From: Zoogloea sp041917255
GTDB taxonomy: Bacteria; Pseudomonadota; Gammaproteobacteria; Burkholderiales; Rhodocyclaceae
Assembly (NCBI GenBank): GCA_041917255.1
Contig: JAYRYA010000023.1
Location: forward strand, 14,341 to 78,340
Direction: 5' to 3'
Length of the DNA stretch: 64,000 bases
The notes beneath the pieces were generated by a model. It searched no databases and was not told the origin of the DNA. It was given only the letters and a program-made list of their open reading frames with translations. The number at the start of each line of letters is the position of its first letter. Position 1 is the first letter of the stretch. This document shows, piece by piece, positions 17,500 to 26,169 of this stretch. The translations under genes were made by a program, and so were the position numbers.

Positions 17500-18282
17500 T
17501 CACAGCGAGGTGAGCTTGCCGAGCATGGCGTCGGACGTGGACACGGCCTTCGAGTTGATCTCGTAGGCGCGCTGGGTCTGGATCATCAGCACCAGCTCTT
17601 CGGCCACATTGACGTTGGAGGTTTCCACGTAGGTCTGGTTGAGCACGCCGACACCGTTGGTGCCCGGGGTGTTGGGGTTGGGCGTGCCACTGGCTGCAGT
17701 TTCGAGGTAGAGGTTCTCGCCCACGCTCTGCAGACCACCGGGGTTCACAAAGCCCGCCAGCTGAATGTTGCCGATCTGCGAAGGCGCGGCCTGATTGGGC
17801 AGGGTCACCGACACCACACCGTCCTTGCCGATGGTGACCGACAACGCGTTGGCGGGGATGGTGATCGCCGGCTGCAGCGGATAGCCGCTGGAGGTGACGA
17901 TCTGGCCGTTGGCGTCTTTCTGGAAGGCACCGTCGCGGGTATAGGCGGTGGTGCCGTCGGGCAGCAGGATCTGGAAGAAACCGTCGCCCTGCACCGCCAC
18001 GTCGAGGGCGTTGCCGGTCTGGGTGAGGTTGCCCTGGGTGTGGATGCGCTCGGTGGCGATGGGGCGCGCGCCGGTACCGATCTGCAGGCCGGAGGGGATC
18101 GTCGTCTGCTGGGTGGACTGGGCGCCCGGCTGGCGCAGGTTCTGGTAGAGCAGATCTTCGAACACCGCCCGGGAGCGCTTGAAGCCGTTGGTGGCCACGT
18201 TGGCCAGGTTGTTGGAGATGACGTCGAGCTGCGTTTGCTGGGCGTCGAGACCGGTGCGTGCAATCCAGAGGGAGCGGATCAT
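17500..18282 (-). CDS. flgG: Distal rod protein FlgG
   Basis: A 260-residue protein, the same length as E. coli FlgG. N-terminal MIRSLWIARTGLDAQQTQLDVISNNLANVATNGFKRSR and C-terminal NVNVAEELVLMIQTQRAYEINSKAVSTSDAMLGKL helices are the rod-family signature. It forms the distal rod through the P and L rings. It is unusually separated from flgF by 395 bp that hold a terminator and a sigma-54 box, so it begins its own transcription unit (flgG-H-I-J). Confidence 0.97.
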   Translation of the reverse strand: MIRSLWIARTGLDAQQTQLDVISNNLANVATNGFKRSRAVFEDLLYQNLRQPGAQSTQQTTIPSGLQIGTGARPIATERIHTQGNLTQTGNALDVAVQGDGFFQILLPDGTTAYTRDGAFQKDANGQIVTSSGYPLQPAITIPANALSVTIGKDGVVSVTLPNQAAPSQIGNIQLAGFVNPGGLQSVGENLYLETAASGTPNPNTPGTNGVGVLNQTYVETSNVNVAEELVLMIQTQRAYEINSKAVSTSDAMLGKLTSL

Positions 18283-18365
18283 CGTGGGCTCCTGAACATC
18301 AAGGGTCGCCGGCGGAGGCGAAGGGGTTGGCCGCAGGGCATGAGCGGCAGGTTCATCCTACCTTC

Positions 18366-18381
18366 AGCAAGTCCCGTTCCA
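18366..18381 (-). promoter_or_regulatory. Sigma-54 (-24/-12) promoter before flgG
   Basis: Read on the minus strand, TGGAACGGGACTTGCT matches the sigma-54 consensus TGGCACG-N4-TTGCW at every defined position but one. GG and GC are ten bases apart. The start should fall near 18355, about 73 nt before the flgG ATG. It sits in the 395-bp flgF-flgG gap (18283-18677), which otherwise contains only the flgF terminator and no gene that I can support. Confidence 0.8.
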
Positions 18382-18583
18382 GCCCCGGAGAAGGTGGTGA
18401 AAAGCCTGTCAATTCAGGGGGAAAGCGCATTCCAGCCAGAATCGGCACCGAGCACCGGCAGCGAGCCCGGAAAATCTTGCCGGCGGGCGGCAGCGTGGTC
18501 GGAACGCCTTGGCCGGGACACGATGCCGGTGAAAAGGCGAGCTGCTCTGCGCCGGGATGTCTGGCGAGCAGCGCGGGCGTCGA

Positions 18584-18615
18584 AATGAAAACGCCTGCCG
18601 ACGATCCGACAGGCG
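18584..18615 (-). terminator. Rho-independent terminator after flgF
   Basis: On the minus strand a nine-pair stem (CGCCTGTCG with CGGCAGGCG, one G-U pair, six-base loop) is followed by TTTT. It lies about 62 bp past the flgF stop and separates flgB-F from flgG onward. Confidence 0.8.
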
Positions 18616-18677
18616 CTGAAGATTCAAGGACGGTTCCGCCGGACGGCCGGCGAACGATGCCAGCCCCGTCAGGCCGG

Positions 18678-19418
18678 TCAGCTCTTGGCGAGCAGCTGGC
18701 TGGCGGAACGGTCCATTTCCTGGGCGGTGGACAGCATCTTGGTCTGCATCTCGTACTGACGGGCCAGGGAGATCATCGAGACCATCTGCTCGACCACATT
18801 GACGTTGCTGCCCTCGAGGTAGCCGGACGCCACGCGCACCGAGGGATCGGCCGGCGCCGCGGCACCATTTGCGGTGCGGAAGAAGCCGTCGCCGCCACGC
18901 TTGAGATCGGCCTCGGGCGGATTGACGAGCTTGAGCTGGTCCACGGCGCTGGTGCTGTTGCGCGCACCGCTGCGCGGAACAGTGGAGATGGTGCCGTCGG
19001 TGCCGACCACCACTTCAACGTCGGGGGGCACGGTGATGGGGCCGCCAGTGCCGAGCACGGGCAGGCCACCCCGGGTCTGCAGGATGCCGTTGGCGCTGAC
19101 TTCGAAGTTGCCGTTACGGGTATAGCCTTCGGTGCCGTCGGGCATCTGCACCGCAAACCAGCCCTTGCCCTGGATCGCCATGTCGAGGCCGCGGTTGGTG
19201 TGCTGGAGCGGGCCGGGCGAGAAGTCGTCGGCCACACTGGCGTCGGCCACGAAGGCGCGGGTGGGCATCGGGGCGTTCTGGACCTGCACGGCGCGCAGCT
19301 TGTGCATTTCGGTCTTGAAGCCGGTGCTGGTGGCGTTGGCCAGGTTGTGGGCCACGGCCGCCTCCTGCCCCATGGTGGCGGAGGCGCCGGTCATTGCGGT
19401 GTAGATCAGGCGGTCCAT
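18678..19418 (-). CDS. flgF: Proximal rod protein FlgF
   Basis: A 246-residue rod subunit. It has MDRLIYTAMTGASATMGQEA at the N-terminus, AHNLANATSTGFKTE, and the C-terminal NVNVVEQMVSMISLARQYEMQTKML helix. It acts in the periplasmic rod between FlgC and FlgG. It is 19 bp after flgE and is the last gene before a strong terminator. Confidence 0.96.
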   Translation of the reverse strand: MDRLIYTAMTGASATMGQEAAVAHNLANATSTGFKTEMHKLRAVQVQNAPMPTRAFVADASVADDFSPGPLQHTNRGLDMAIQGKGWFAVQMPDGTEGYTRNGNFEVSANGILQTRGGLPVLGTGGPITVPPDVEVVVGTDGTISTVPRSGARNSTSAVDQLKLVNPPEADLKRGGDGFFRTANGAAAPADPSVRVASGYLEGSNVNVVEQMVSMISLARQYEMQTKMLSTAQEMDRSASQLLAKS

Positions 19419-19437
19419 GGCGGGCTCTCCGGATTAA

Positions 19438-21003
19438 TCAGCGCAGGTTCACCAGCGTCTGCAGGATCTGATCCTGGGTCTTGATGGACTGCGCGTTGGC
19501 CTGGTAGGCGCGCTGCTGGGTGATCATGTTCACCAGTTCGGAGGTGAGATCGACGTTGGAGTCTTCCACCGCCGCCGATTGCAGCACGCCCAGGCTGCCG
19601 GTGCCCGGCGCGTTGGGCTGCTCGGGCCCCGATGAGTTGGTGACCGCCCACTGGTTGCCACCAAGGGACTGCAGGCCGTTGGGGTTCTGAAACGAAGCCA
19701 GCCAGACCTGGCCCATCACGCGGGATTGCCCGTTGCTGAAGTTACCCTGGATGGTGCCATCGGGATCGACGGTGAGCCCGGACAGCTTGCCGGTGGTGTA
19801 GCCGTCCTGGGTAAGCTGATTGACGCCATAGCTGTTACCAAACTGGGTGGAGCCCGCCAGATCGACCGTGAAGGCCAGGGGCGCAGCGGCGCCGGTGGCT
19901 ACCGGGTAGGACGAGCTGAACGAGGTCGGGGTCTGGAGCACACCGTTGGCGTCGAAGCTGATGGTCTGCGGCGTATGCACGCCGGTGACCGCGTCGATTT
20001 CAGGGGGGAAGCCACCGTCGAGGCTGGTATAGACATCCCAGATGTTCGACTGGGCCGTCTTCACGAAATACAGCGACTGGGTATGGGCATTGCCGAGGGA
20101 GTCGTACACGGTCTGGGACGTGGTGCTGGTGTAGCTGGTCGGGTCGGAGATGCTGAACGCCGTGTTGCTGGACGAGGCCGTAGTTGCGGGTACGTTCAGT
20201 GCCGTCGCGGCAGCGCCGCTCACCGTCACGCTGGACAGGCGCCCGCCACGCATCGACGAGAAATTGACGACGCCGGTGCTATCGCTGGCCACCTTGACCC
20301 GATCCTTGAGGGAGGTCTTGTCGATGGCAGTCTGGACGGCAGTAACCAGCGAGCCCACGTCGGCGTAGGTGCCCGGGGTGATGGTGACGGTGACCGGCGT
20401 TGCGGCACCATCGACGGTGACCGTCATGGTGTTGGCCGGCGAGGCGCCGACCGTGAGCGACGGCGCCGCCGTGCCGTAGACGGCCGCCTTCGTCATCGCC
20501 GTCGGCGTGGTCGCCCGGGAATCGAGGTTCACGTTGTAGCCGGCGCTGGTGGTGGCTGCGGGCTTGGCATCGCTGAAATTGAGCTTGATGTCGCCGCTGG
20601 TGCCGGTCAGCACACCGTTGGAGTCGGCCAGCTTGCCGGTCAGGCGCAGGCCACTGGCGTTCACGATGTAGCCATTCTTGTCGGTCTGGAACTGGCCGTT
20701 GCGGCTGTAGGTGATCGTTCCGTTGTCGCTCATCCGGAAGAAACCCTGGCCGTTGATCGCCAGATCGAGGGCGTTGCTCGTGGTGGAGATGTTGCCCTGG
20801 GTGAACTGCTGGGAGACCTTGTCGATGGAGGCGCCGATACCGACCTGGGTTCCACCGCCGGCGAGGGACGCAGCGAAGACGTCGGAGAACTGGGCGGTGG
20901 ACTGCTTGAAGCCGACGGTGCCCGAGTTGGACACGTTGTTGCTGATGGCGTCGAGCGCCTTGGAAGCGATGGAGAGGCCGCTCAAACCCTGCTGGAATGC
21001 CAT
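19438..21003 (-). CDS. flgE: Flagellar hook protein FlgE
   Basis: A 521-residue hook subunit, longer than E. coli FlgE (402) because of a large Thr/Ser/Ala-rich central domain. Conserved ends are FQQGLSGLSIASKALDAISN, NNVSNSGTVGFKQS and the C-terminal NVDLTSELVNMITQQRAYQANAQSIKTQDQIL. It is exported by the flagellar secretion system. It is 13 bp after flgD, with which it is assembled. Confidence 0.97.
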   Translation of the reverse strand: MAFQQGLSGLSIASKALDAISNNVSNSGTVGFKQSTAQFSDVFAASLAGGGTQVGIGASIDKVSQQFTQGNISTTSNALDLAINGQGFFRMSDNGTITYSRNGQFQTDKNGYIVNASGLRLTGKLADSNGVLTGTSGDIKLNFSDAKPAATTSAGYNVNLDSRATTPTAMTKAAVYGTAAPSLTVGASPANTMTVTVDGAATPVTVTITPGTYADVGSLVTAVQTAIDKTSLKDRVKVASDSTGVVNFSSMRGGRLSSVTVSGAAATALNVPATTASSSNTAFSISDPTSYTSTTSQTVYDSLGNAHTQSLYFVKTAQSNIWDVYTSLDGGFPPEIDAVTGVHTPQTISFDANGVLQTPTSFSSSYPVATGAAAPLAFTVDLAGSTQFGNSYGVNQLTQDGYTTGKLSGLTVDPDGTIQGNFSNGQSRVMGQVWLASFQNPNGLQSLGGNQWAVTNSSGPEQPNAPGTGSLGVLQSAAVEDSNVDLTSELVNMITQQRAYQANAQSIKTQDQILQTLVNLR

Positions 21004-21016
21004 TTTCTGTCTCCGC

Positions 21017-21697
21017 TTAGAGAATCTGCTTGATGTCGGCGAGGCTCACCAGACCGCTGCCCACGTCGAGGGACACGCTGCCGCTGCTGGTGCGCAGGAC
21101 GCTGTTCACCGTGGAGATCTGGAGCGCGACGGGCTTCAGGGTGGTGTCACCCCGGGTCGCGGCCACGCTGATGGTGTAGTTGCCGGTGGCGGCCTGGGCA
21201 CCGCTGGCGGTGAGGCCGTCCCACGCAAAGTTGTGCACGCCGGCATCTGCGTCGCCCAGTTCGAGCTTGCGCACTTCGAGGCCGTTGGAATCCTTGATCG
21301 TCACCGTCACCTTGTCGGCGGCGCTGGTCAGCTCGAAGCCGCCGTAGGTCTTGCTGCCACTGGTCAGACTGAGGTTGTTGCCGGCCACCATCACGCCCTT
21401 GCCGACCAGCGCCGCCGCCTGCAGCACTTCACCCGACTGGCTGTTCTCGAGCAAGGTCGCGAGGGTCGTGTTGAGCTTGTCGAGGCCATTGACGGTCTCG
21501 ATCTGAGCCATCTGTGAGGTCATCTGGGCGTTATCCACAGGATTGAGCGGATCCTGGTTCTTGAGCTGTTCGGTGAGCAGCTTGAGAAAACGGTTCTGGG
21601 CCGCGTCCGTCTTCGAGGTGCTGGTGGAGGAGCCTTTTTGCAGCGCCGCGATGACTTCGGCGGACGTTGCGGAACTGGAGGAATTGACGGTGCTCAT
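21017..21697 (-). CDS. flgD: Hook cap protein FlgD
   Basis: A 226-residue scaffold needed for hook assembly. The N-terminal NRFLKLLTEQLKNQDPLNPVDNAQMTSQMAQ is the FlgD signature. A C-terminal FlgD Ig-like region follows (NLSLTSGSKTYGGFEL; HNFAWDGLTASGAQAATGNYT). It lies between flgC and flgE in the usual order. Confidence 0.96.
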   Translation of the reverse strand: MSTVNSSSSATSAEVIAALQKGSSTSTSKTDAAQNRFLKLLTEQLKNQDPLNPVDNAQMTSQMAQIETVNGLDKLNTTLATLLENSQSGEVLQAAALVGKGVMVAGNNLSLTSGSKTYGGFELTSAADKVTVTIKDSNGLEVRKLELGDADAGVHNFAWDGLTASGAQAATGNYTISVAATRGDTTLKPVALQISTVNSVLRTSSGSVSLDVGSGLVSLADIKQIL

Positions 21698-21720
21698 GAT
21701 GTTCAGCTTTCGGTGTCTGG

Positions 21721-22131
21721 TTACTGTCCGATGGTCAGCGTCTTTTCCATCAGGCTCTTGGCCGTGCCCATCATCTCGGCATTGGTCTGGTACGCACGGG
21801 AGGCAGAGATCATGTTGGTCATCTCCTCGACCACATTCACGTTGGGCATGGTCACGTAGCCCTCCGGATTCGCGGCTGGATTCTTCGGGTCGTACACCAT
21901 GCGCATCGGCGCGGCGCTCTCGACCACCTGGGTGACGCGCACGCCCTGGGCCGCCACGCCGGCGCCGGGCATCGGGGTGGCGGCAAACACCACCTGTTTC
22001 GCCTTGTAGGGCTGACCGTCGGCGCCCACCACGCTGTCCGCGTTGGCCAGGTTGCTGGCGGTGGTGTTGAGGCGCATCGACTGGGCATGGAGCGCGGTGC
22101 CCGCCACCTGGAAGACATTGAGCATGCTCAT
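21721..22131 (-). CDS. flgC: Proximal rod protein FlgC
   Basis: A 136-residue rod protein (E. coli 134). The ATG at 22131 (MSMLNVFQVAGTALHAQ) is preceded by AAGGAG; the longer open frame upstream lies inside flgB. It has NLANADSVVG and the C-terminal PNVNVVEEMTNMISASRAYQTNAEMM. Ten bases separate it from the flgB stop, and its ribosome site overlaps the end of flgB, so the pair is likely coupled. Confidence 0.96.
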   Translation of the reverse strand: MSMLNVFQVAGTALHAQSMRLNTTASNLANADSVVGADGQPYKAKQVVFAATPMPGAGVAAQGVRVTQVVESAAPMRMVYDPKNPAANPEGYVTMPNVNVVEEMTNMISASRAYQTNAEMMGTAKSLMEKTLTIGQ

Positions 22132-22141
22132 GGCGAACTCC

Positions 22142-22546
22142 TTACTGGCCCTGGACCGCCATCTGCATGGAGCGCAGCAGACCGTTGATGAAGGTGACGC
22201 TGGCCTGGTACTGCACCGAGTTCTCGGCGAAGGCAGCGCGCTCGGTATCCATGTTGACCGTATTGCCATCGACCGCGCCCTGCGCTTCGGTGCGGTACTT
22301 GAGGCTGGCGTCCAGCGGGCTGGCGGCGCTGCCAGCGATATGGCGCCTGGCGGTGGTCTTGAGGGGCAGGCCGCTGGTCGCACCGCCAAGGGCGCCGGTC
22401 AGGGCTTCGCGGAAATCCACGTCGCGGGCCTTGAAGTTGGGCGTGTCGGCGTTGGCGATGTTGGAGGCGATCACCTGCTGGCGGTAGGCGCGGGCGTTCA
22501 GTGCGGTCTGGTGGAAGCGCAGCGTTTCATCCAGTCGGTTCGTCAT
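22142..22546 (-). CDS. flgB: Proximal rod protein FlgB
   Basis: A 134-residue rod protein. MTNRLDETLRFHQTALNARAYRQQ and SNIANADTPNFKARDVDF are diagnostic. The ATG at 22546 is preferred over a TTG at 22555. It is the first gene of flgBCDEF and has a very good sigma-54 box about 70-90 bp upstream. Confidence 0.95.
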   Translation of the reverse strand: MTNRLDETLRFHQTALNARAYRQQVIASNIANADTPNFKARDVDFREALTGALGGATSGLPLKTTARRHIAGSAASPLDASLKYRTEAQGAVDGNTVNMDTERAAFAENSVQYQASVTFINGLLRSMQMAVQGQ

Positions 22547-22617
22547 CTCTGCCAAGTCCTCAAGTTTGTCGCCGTGTCCGCCGTAAGTGTTTGCAGACTG
22601 GCTGGCAGCTACACCTT

Positions 22618-22633
22618 TGCAGCTTCCGTGCCA
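22618..22633 (-). promoter_or_regulatory. Sigma-54 (-24/-12) promoter before flgB
   Basis: The minus strand reads TGGCACGGAAGCTGCA. It has a perfect -24 half (TGGCACG), and GC lies ten bases after GG; the only deviation is C for T in TTGC. The predicted start near 22607 gives a leader of about 60 nt to flgB. Confidence 0.83.
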
Positions 22634-22730
22634 GCCATCTTATGCGCCGCCTGGCACTGCCGATGGGCTGAACAGGCGGCAATTCGCGCCCCAATTCCCC
22701 CGCCGGCCTCCGGGATTTGCCACCCGAACG

Positions 22731-22753
22731 TTGCCGCTGCGGCAAAGTTTGCC
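22731..22753. repeat. Overlapping palindromes in the flgB/flgA divergent region
   Basis: TTGCCGC-T-GCGGCAA (22731-22745) overlaps GGCAAA-G-TTTGCC (22741-22753), both perfect. They lie about 100 bp upstream of the flgB sigma-54 box and 120 bp upstream of flgA. In this 317-bp gap (22556-22872) I see these dyads, the promoter and a GGCAATTCGCG element (22678-22688), but no gene. A regulator site, possibly for FlhDC or a sigma-54 activator, is a reasonable guess. Confidence 0.45.
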
Positions 22754-22872
22754 GGCAGCTCCCGACCTGCCCGAATAAGGCCGGTAAAGCACGTCTGTTT
22801 CCGCCCTCGCCGCGGGCGCCCACATGTTCCAATGGCGCCATCGAAGCCATCAAAGCATTTCACGCCTCCGCC

Positions 22873-23559
22873 GTGCCCCGCCTGCTCCCTCTCATTTTCT
22901 TGCTGCTGACGCTCTCTGCCCCGGCCACCGCCCGCCAGGACGCCGCGCCGGTTCGCGCGGAGGTGGGCCGCTTCCTGGCGGCGCAGACCCGCAGCCTGTC
23001 GGGGCAGGTGACAATCCAGGTTGGCGAATTCGCCGCCGACAACGCGCTGGCGCCCTGCCTTCAGCTCGAAGCCTTCCTGCCGCCCAACGGCCGGGCCTGG
23101 GGTCGGATCACGGTGGGCGTGCGCTGCGTCGCGCCGGTCAGTTGGTCGGCCTGGGTGCCGGCCGAGGTGCGCGTGAAAGGCCCCTACGTGGTCACCAACG
23201 GGCCGCTGACTGCCGGCCAGATCGTCAACCCCGGCGACCTGCGCGTGGAGACCGGCGAGCTCACCTCGATGGCCGCCGATCTCGTCACCGATCCGAGCCA
23301 GGCCATCGGACAAGCGGCCCGGATCAGCCTGGGCGCGGGCCGTCCGCTGGCCGCCAGCCACCTGCGCCAGCAACCTGCGGTGGTGCAGGGCCAGCCTGTC
23401 AAGGTCGTCTCCGGTGGCCCCGGATTTCAGGTGGCCAACGACGGCGTGGCCCTGAGCTCCGCCGCCAACGGCCAGGCCGCCCAGGTGCGCCTGTCGAGCG
23501 GGCAGGTCGTACGGGGCATCGCCCGCAGCGGAGGCGTTGTCGAAATCACGCTGCCATGA
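22873..23559 (+). CDS. flgA: P-ring assembly chaperone FlgA
   Basis: A periplasmic chaperone for FlgI. The best start is the GTG at 22873, which gives a Sec signal (LLPLIFLLLTLSAPATA) and a mature SAF-type domain. The frame is open upstream to 22717, but those residues are Cys- and Pro-rich and unlike protein. Family features are GRITVGVRCVAP and the C-terminal GQPVKVVSGGPGFQV and ARSGGVVEITLP. No good ribosome site precedes the GTG, so the start is less certain than the gene. It is divergent from flgB and followed by flgM and flgN. Confidence 0.9.
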   Translation: MPRLLPLIFLLLTLSAPATARQDAAPVRAEVGRFLAAQTRSLSGQVTIQVGEFAADNALAPCLQLEAFLPPNGRAWGRITVGVRCVAPVSWSAWVPAEVRVKGPYVVTNGPLTAGQIVNPGDLRVETGELTSMAADLVTDPSQAIGQAARISLGAGRPLAASHLRQQPAVVQGQPVKVVSGGPGFQVANDGVALSSAANGQAAQVRLSSGQVVRGIARSGGVVEITLP

Positions 23560-23591
23560 AACCGCGCCCGTGCAGCCAGACTCCAATGGGT

Positions 23592-23618
23592 TAAAGTTTC
23601 ACCTCCACGAGTCGTATA
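23592..23618 (+). promoter_or_regulatory. FliA (sigma-28) promoter of flgM-flgN
   Basis: A perfect -35 TAAAGTTT, 11 bases, then GTCGTATA (five of eight to GCCGATAA). It lies about 30 bp upstream of flgM and matches the known FliA control of the anti-sigma gene. Confidence 0.75.
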
Positions 23619-23650
23619 CCCAGTCGACTTATGGATGAAAGGGCAATGCC

Positions 23651-23962
23651 GTGAAGATCGATAACTCTGTCAAAGCGACCAGCAATCTGCCGTCCGGCGA
23701 AGGCCGCGCACGTGCTGCCAAGGAATCACCCAAGACTCAGGAGTCCGGTGGCAGCGAACGGGTCGAACTGTCGTCCCTGTCTGCCCGCCTGCAGCAGATG
23801 GAAGAAACCATCGCCAACACCCCCGTGGTGGATAGCGCGAAGGTGGACGAGATCAAACAGGCGATGAGTGAAGGGCGTTTCAAGGTGGACACCGAGAAAG
23901 TGGCCGATGGCCTCATCGACAGCGTGCGTCAGATGCTGAACGCACAAACCGCCAAGGCCTAA
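23651..23962 (+). CDS. flgM: Anti-sigma-28 factor FlgM
   Basis: A 103-residue protein starting at GTG (MKIDNSVKA). The N-terminal half is polar and likely unstructured. The C-terminal half has the FliA-binding pattern VDSAKVDEIKQAMSEGRFKVDTEKVADGLI. It holds FliA inactive until exported through the finished hook-basal body. It is directly followed by flgN and driven by its own FliA-type promoter. It may also be a partner of the HsbA-like STAS protein at 43.5 kb (see findings). Confidence 0.94.
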   Translation: MKIDNSVKATSNLPSGEGRARAAKESPKTQESGGSERVELSSLSARLQQMEETIANTPVVDSAKVDEIKQAMSEGRFKVDTEKVADGLIDSVRQMLNAQTAKA

Positions 23963-23968
23963 TCAGGC

Positions 23969-24445
23969 ATGGCCGTCGATCCTGGCTTCCACGCCCGCCT
24001 CGTGCAGCTCATCCAGGACGAGTGCCGCGGAATGCACGGTTTCGTCGCGCTGCTTGAGCGGGAAGAGGCCCTGCTGGTGCATGGCCAGATCGATGCACTG
24101 TCACAACTCGCCGAAGAAAAGAGCGCGCTCTACCGTGCGCTGCAGCGCCTGTCCGACGATCGGGTAATGATGTTTGCCCGTCTCGGCGCGAAGGTGACCA
24201 ATGAGAACATCCGCATCGTGCTCGCCAGCAATCCCGAGGCCCTCGCCGCCTGGGAAAAGGTGGTAGCGCTGGCCGAAGAGGCCAAGGAGCGCAATCGGGT
24301 CAATGGCCAGCTGATCACCCAGCGCCTGCAGAACAACCAGCAGGCGCTCACGACCCTCCTCGCCGCTGCGGAGCATCCGCAGATCTACGGACCGGACGGC
24401 CAATCCCGACCCACCGCAGGCAGCCGCCACTTCGGTTCAGTCTGA
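23969..24445 (+). CDS. flgN: Export chaperone FlgN
   Basis: A 158-residue, mostly helical chaperone for FlgK and FlgL. It shows the FlgN pattern of long amphipathic helices (FVALLEREEALLVHGQIDALSQLAEEKSALY) and a C-terminal GQSRPTAG segment of the type that recurs in the family. It is six bp after flgM, in the usual flgM-flgN pair, and converges on motD. Confidence 0.9.
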   Translation: MAVDPGFHARLVQLIQDECRGMHGFVALLEREEALLVHGQIDALSQLAEEKSALYRALQRLSDDRVMMFARLGAKVTNENIRIVLASNPEALAAWEKVVALAEEAKERNRVNGQLITQRLQNNQQALTTLLAAAEHPQIYGPDGQSRPTAGSRHFGSV

Positions 24446-24474
24446 TCCGCCAGGCGGATCTTCCTCGTTCGTTT
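24444..24474 (+). terminator. Hairpin at the end of flgN
   Basis: GATCCGCC-A-GGCGGATC overlaps the flgN stop and is followed by a T-rich stretch (TTCCTCGTTCGTTTC). The T-run is imperfect, so it is only a moderate terminator. Confidence 0.5.
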
Positions 24475-24544
24475 CGTTCGACCACGGGTTTGATCGTCGC
24501 CCGGCGTTGTTGCGCCCCTGCGCCGCAGCACGCTTTGGCTCGCC

Positions 24545-25405
24545 TTACTGCACCGGCCGCGGCGTTACTTCCGGCGCTGGTGCAGGCGGCACCGGCGGCG
24601 CCGCATCGGACGGCAGGATCGAGTCGGTGATACCGGACGCGCGCACCTTCGGCTGCACCTCGGGTTCGACCACCCGCGATTCGATCAGGATCGTCACCCG
24701 CCGGTTGCGGGACCGCCCCTCGGGCGTGATGTTGTCGGCCACCGGCCGCTGGTCGCCGTAGCCGGCCGCCGTCAGCCGCGACGGCCGCACGCCGCTTTCC
24801 ACGAACAGCCGCACCACGCTCGACGCGCGCACAGCCGACAGTTCCCAGTTGGACGGGAAGGCCGCCGTGGAGATCGGGATCGTGTCGGTGTGCCCTTCGA
24901 CGGTGATCGGAAACTCCGCCGGCGCCACCACCTGCCCCACCGCCCGCAGGGCCGTGACGGCATCGCGACCGAGTTGCGCCTCGCCGGGGTTGAACAGCAC
25001 GCTGGCGTTGATCTCCACGGTGATGCCGAAGGCGCCCTCGGTCACCCGCACCTGGCCGTCGGCCACCAGCGGGGCAAGCACCTTGCGGATCTCCTCGGCC
25101 ATATTCCTGACCCGCTCGGCCTTGGCCTTGCGCGCCTCTTCCACCTCGGGGCTGGGCGGCGGGCTGCTCGGGCGGATCGACGGGATCGGGGCGGACGACA
25201 TCTGGGCGTTGCTGGTCTGCACGCCGAGCTTGCGGAAGGCATTGACCACTGAATCGGACATGATCCGATACTTGCCCTCGTTGATGGACGAGAGCGAATA
25301 CATCACCACGAAAAAGGCAAACAGCAAGGTGATGAAATCGGCGTAGGAGACGAGCCAGCGCTCGTGGTTCTCGTGCTCGTCCTCGTGCTTCCGGCGCCGC
25401 GCCAT
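24545..25405 (-). CDS. motD: Stator protein MotD (MotB-like)
   Basis: A 286-residue stator subunit. RWLVSYADFITLLFAFFVVMYSLSSIN is the single membrane helix with the proton-binding Asp23. The C-terminal OmpA-like domain (about 150-260) anchors to peptidoglycan (VEGHTDTIPI; GYGDQRPVADN). With MotC it forms the second stator set, as in Pseudomonas. It is four bp after motC, in the fliA-motC-motD end of the operon. Confidence 0.93.
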   Translation of the reverse strand: MARRRKHEDEHENHERWLVSYADFITLLFAFFVVMYSLSSINEGKYRIMSDSVVNAFRKLGVQTSNAQMSSAPIPSIRPSSPPPSPEVEEARKAKAERVRNMAEEIRKVLAPLVADGQVRVTEGAFGITVEINASVLFNPGEAQLGRDAVTALRAVGQVVAPAEFPITVEGHTDTIPISTAAFPSNWELSAVRASSVVRLFVESGVRPSRLTAAGYGDQRPVADNITPEGRSRNRRVTILIESRVVEPEVQPKVRASGITDSILPSDAAPPVPPAPAPEVTPRPVQ

Positions 25406-25408
25406 CGC

Positions 25409-26149
25409 CTACCCCGCGTAGCCCTTGAGGCGGCTTTCGATGATGCGCGGGTTGTCGCCGTTGGCGATGCCGACAAGGCCATCCACCAGCATCTCGCGCA
25501 TCGAGGCAAGGGTGCCGATCACCCCCAGCAGCTTCTTCGAGACCGGCAGGAAGATAAGGTTGGCCGAACCGACACCGTAGATCGTCGCGACGAAGGCCAC
25601 CGCGATGCCCGAACCAAGCTTCGATGGATCGGAGAGGTTTTCCATCACGTGGATGAGGCCCATCACCGCGCCCAGGATGCCGATGGTCGGCGCGTAGCCG
25701 CCGGCGGCTTCCCAGATCTTGGCGCCCTGCTTCATCTGGCCTTCCCAGGTGTCGATCTCCACTTCGAGCACTTCGCGCAGGCGCTCGGGCTCGACGCCAT
25801 CCACCAGCAACTGCAGGCCTTTCCGGATGAAAGGGTCGTCGATGGCCGGGATCTGGCTTTCCAGCGCCAGCAGGCCCTCCTTGCGGGCCACATTGCTCCA
25901 GCGGACGACCTCGGAGATCAGCGCGTCATGATCCAGGGTGGGCGGCACGAAGACCCAGCGGACCATCTGCATGCCCAGCCGGAAGACCTTGAGCGAGCTC
26001 TGCAACATCACCGCGCCGAGAGTGCCGCCGATGACGATGAGGAAAGCCGTCGGCTGGATCAGTGAACTGACGTGGCCGCCCTCGAGCACCTGCCCGACCA
26101 GGATCGCGGCCAGCGCGAGGGTGATGCCGATCAGGCTGATGCTGTCCAT
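25409..26149 (-). CDS. motC: Stator protein MotC (MotA-like)
   Basis: A 246-residue, four-helix stator subunit. It shows the MotA/MotC features GGTLGAVMLQ, the cytoplasmic loop with AIDDPFIRKGLQLLVDG, and PTIGILGAVMGLIHVMENL. It is 20 bp after fliA and just before motD. Having it alongside motA and motB at 57-59 kb means the cell can use two stators. Confidence 0.93.
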   Translation of the reverse strand: MDSISLIGITLALAAILVGQVLEGGHVSSLIQPTAFLIVIGGTLGAVMLQSSLKVFRLGMQMVRWVFVPPTLDHDALISEVVRWSNVARKEGLLALESQIPAIDDPFIRKGLQLLVDGVEPERLREVLEVEIDTWEGQMKQGAKIWEAAGGYAPTIGILGAVMGLIHVMENLSDPSKLGSGIAVAFVATIYGVGSANLIFLPVSKKLLGVIGTLASMREMLVDGLVGIANGDNPRIIESRLKGYAG

Positions 26150-26169
26150 TTGACTATCCCGAGTCGGCT

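Noticed and set aside
22651..22667. TGGCAC on the plus strand before flgA, considered as a sigma-54 box
   Set aside because: No GC at the required ten-base distance from GG; only the minus-strand box for flgB is valid.
22717..22872. An extended N-terminus for FlgA
   Set aside because: The added residues are Cys/Pro/Arg-rich and would bury the signal peptide. The GTG at 22873 gives a proper exported protein.
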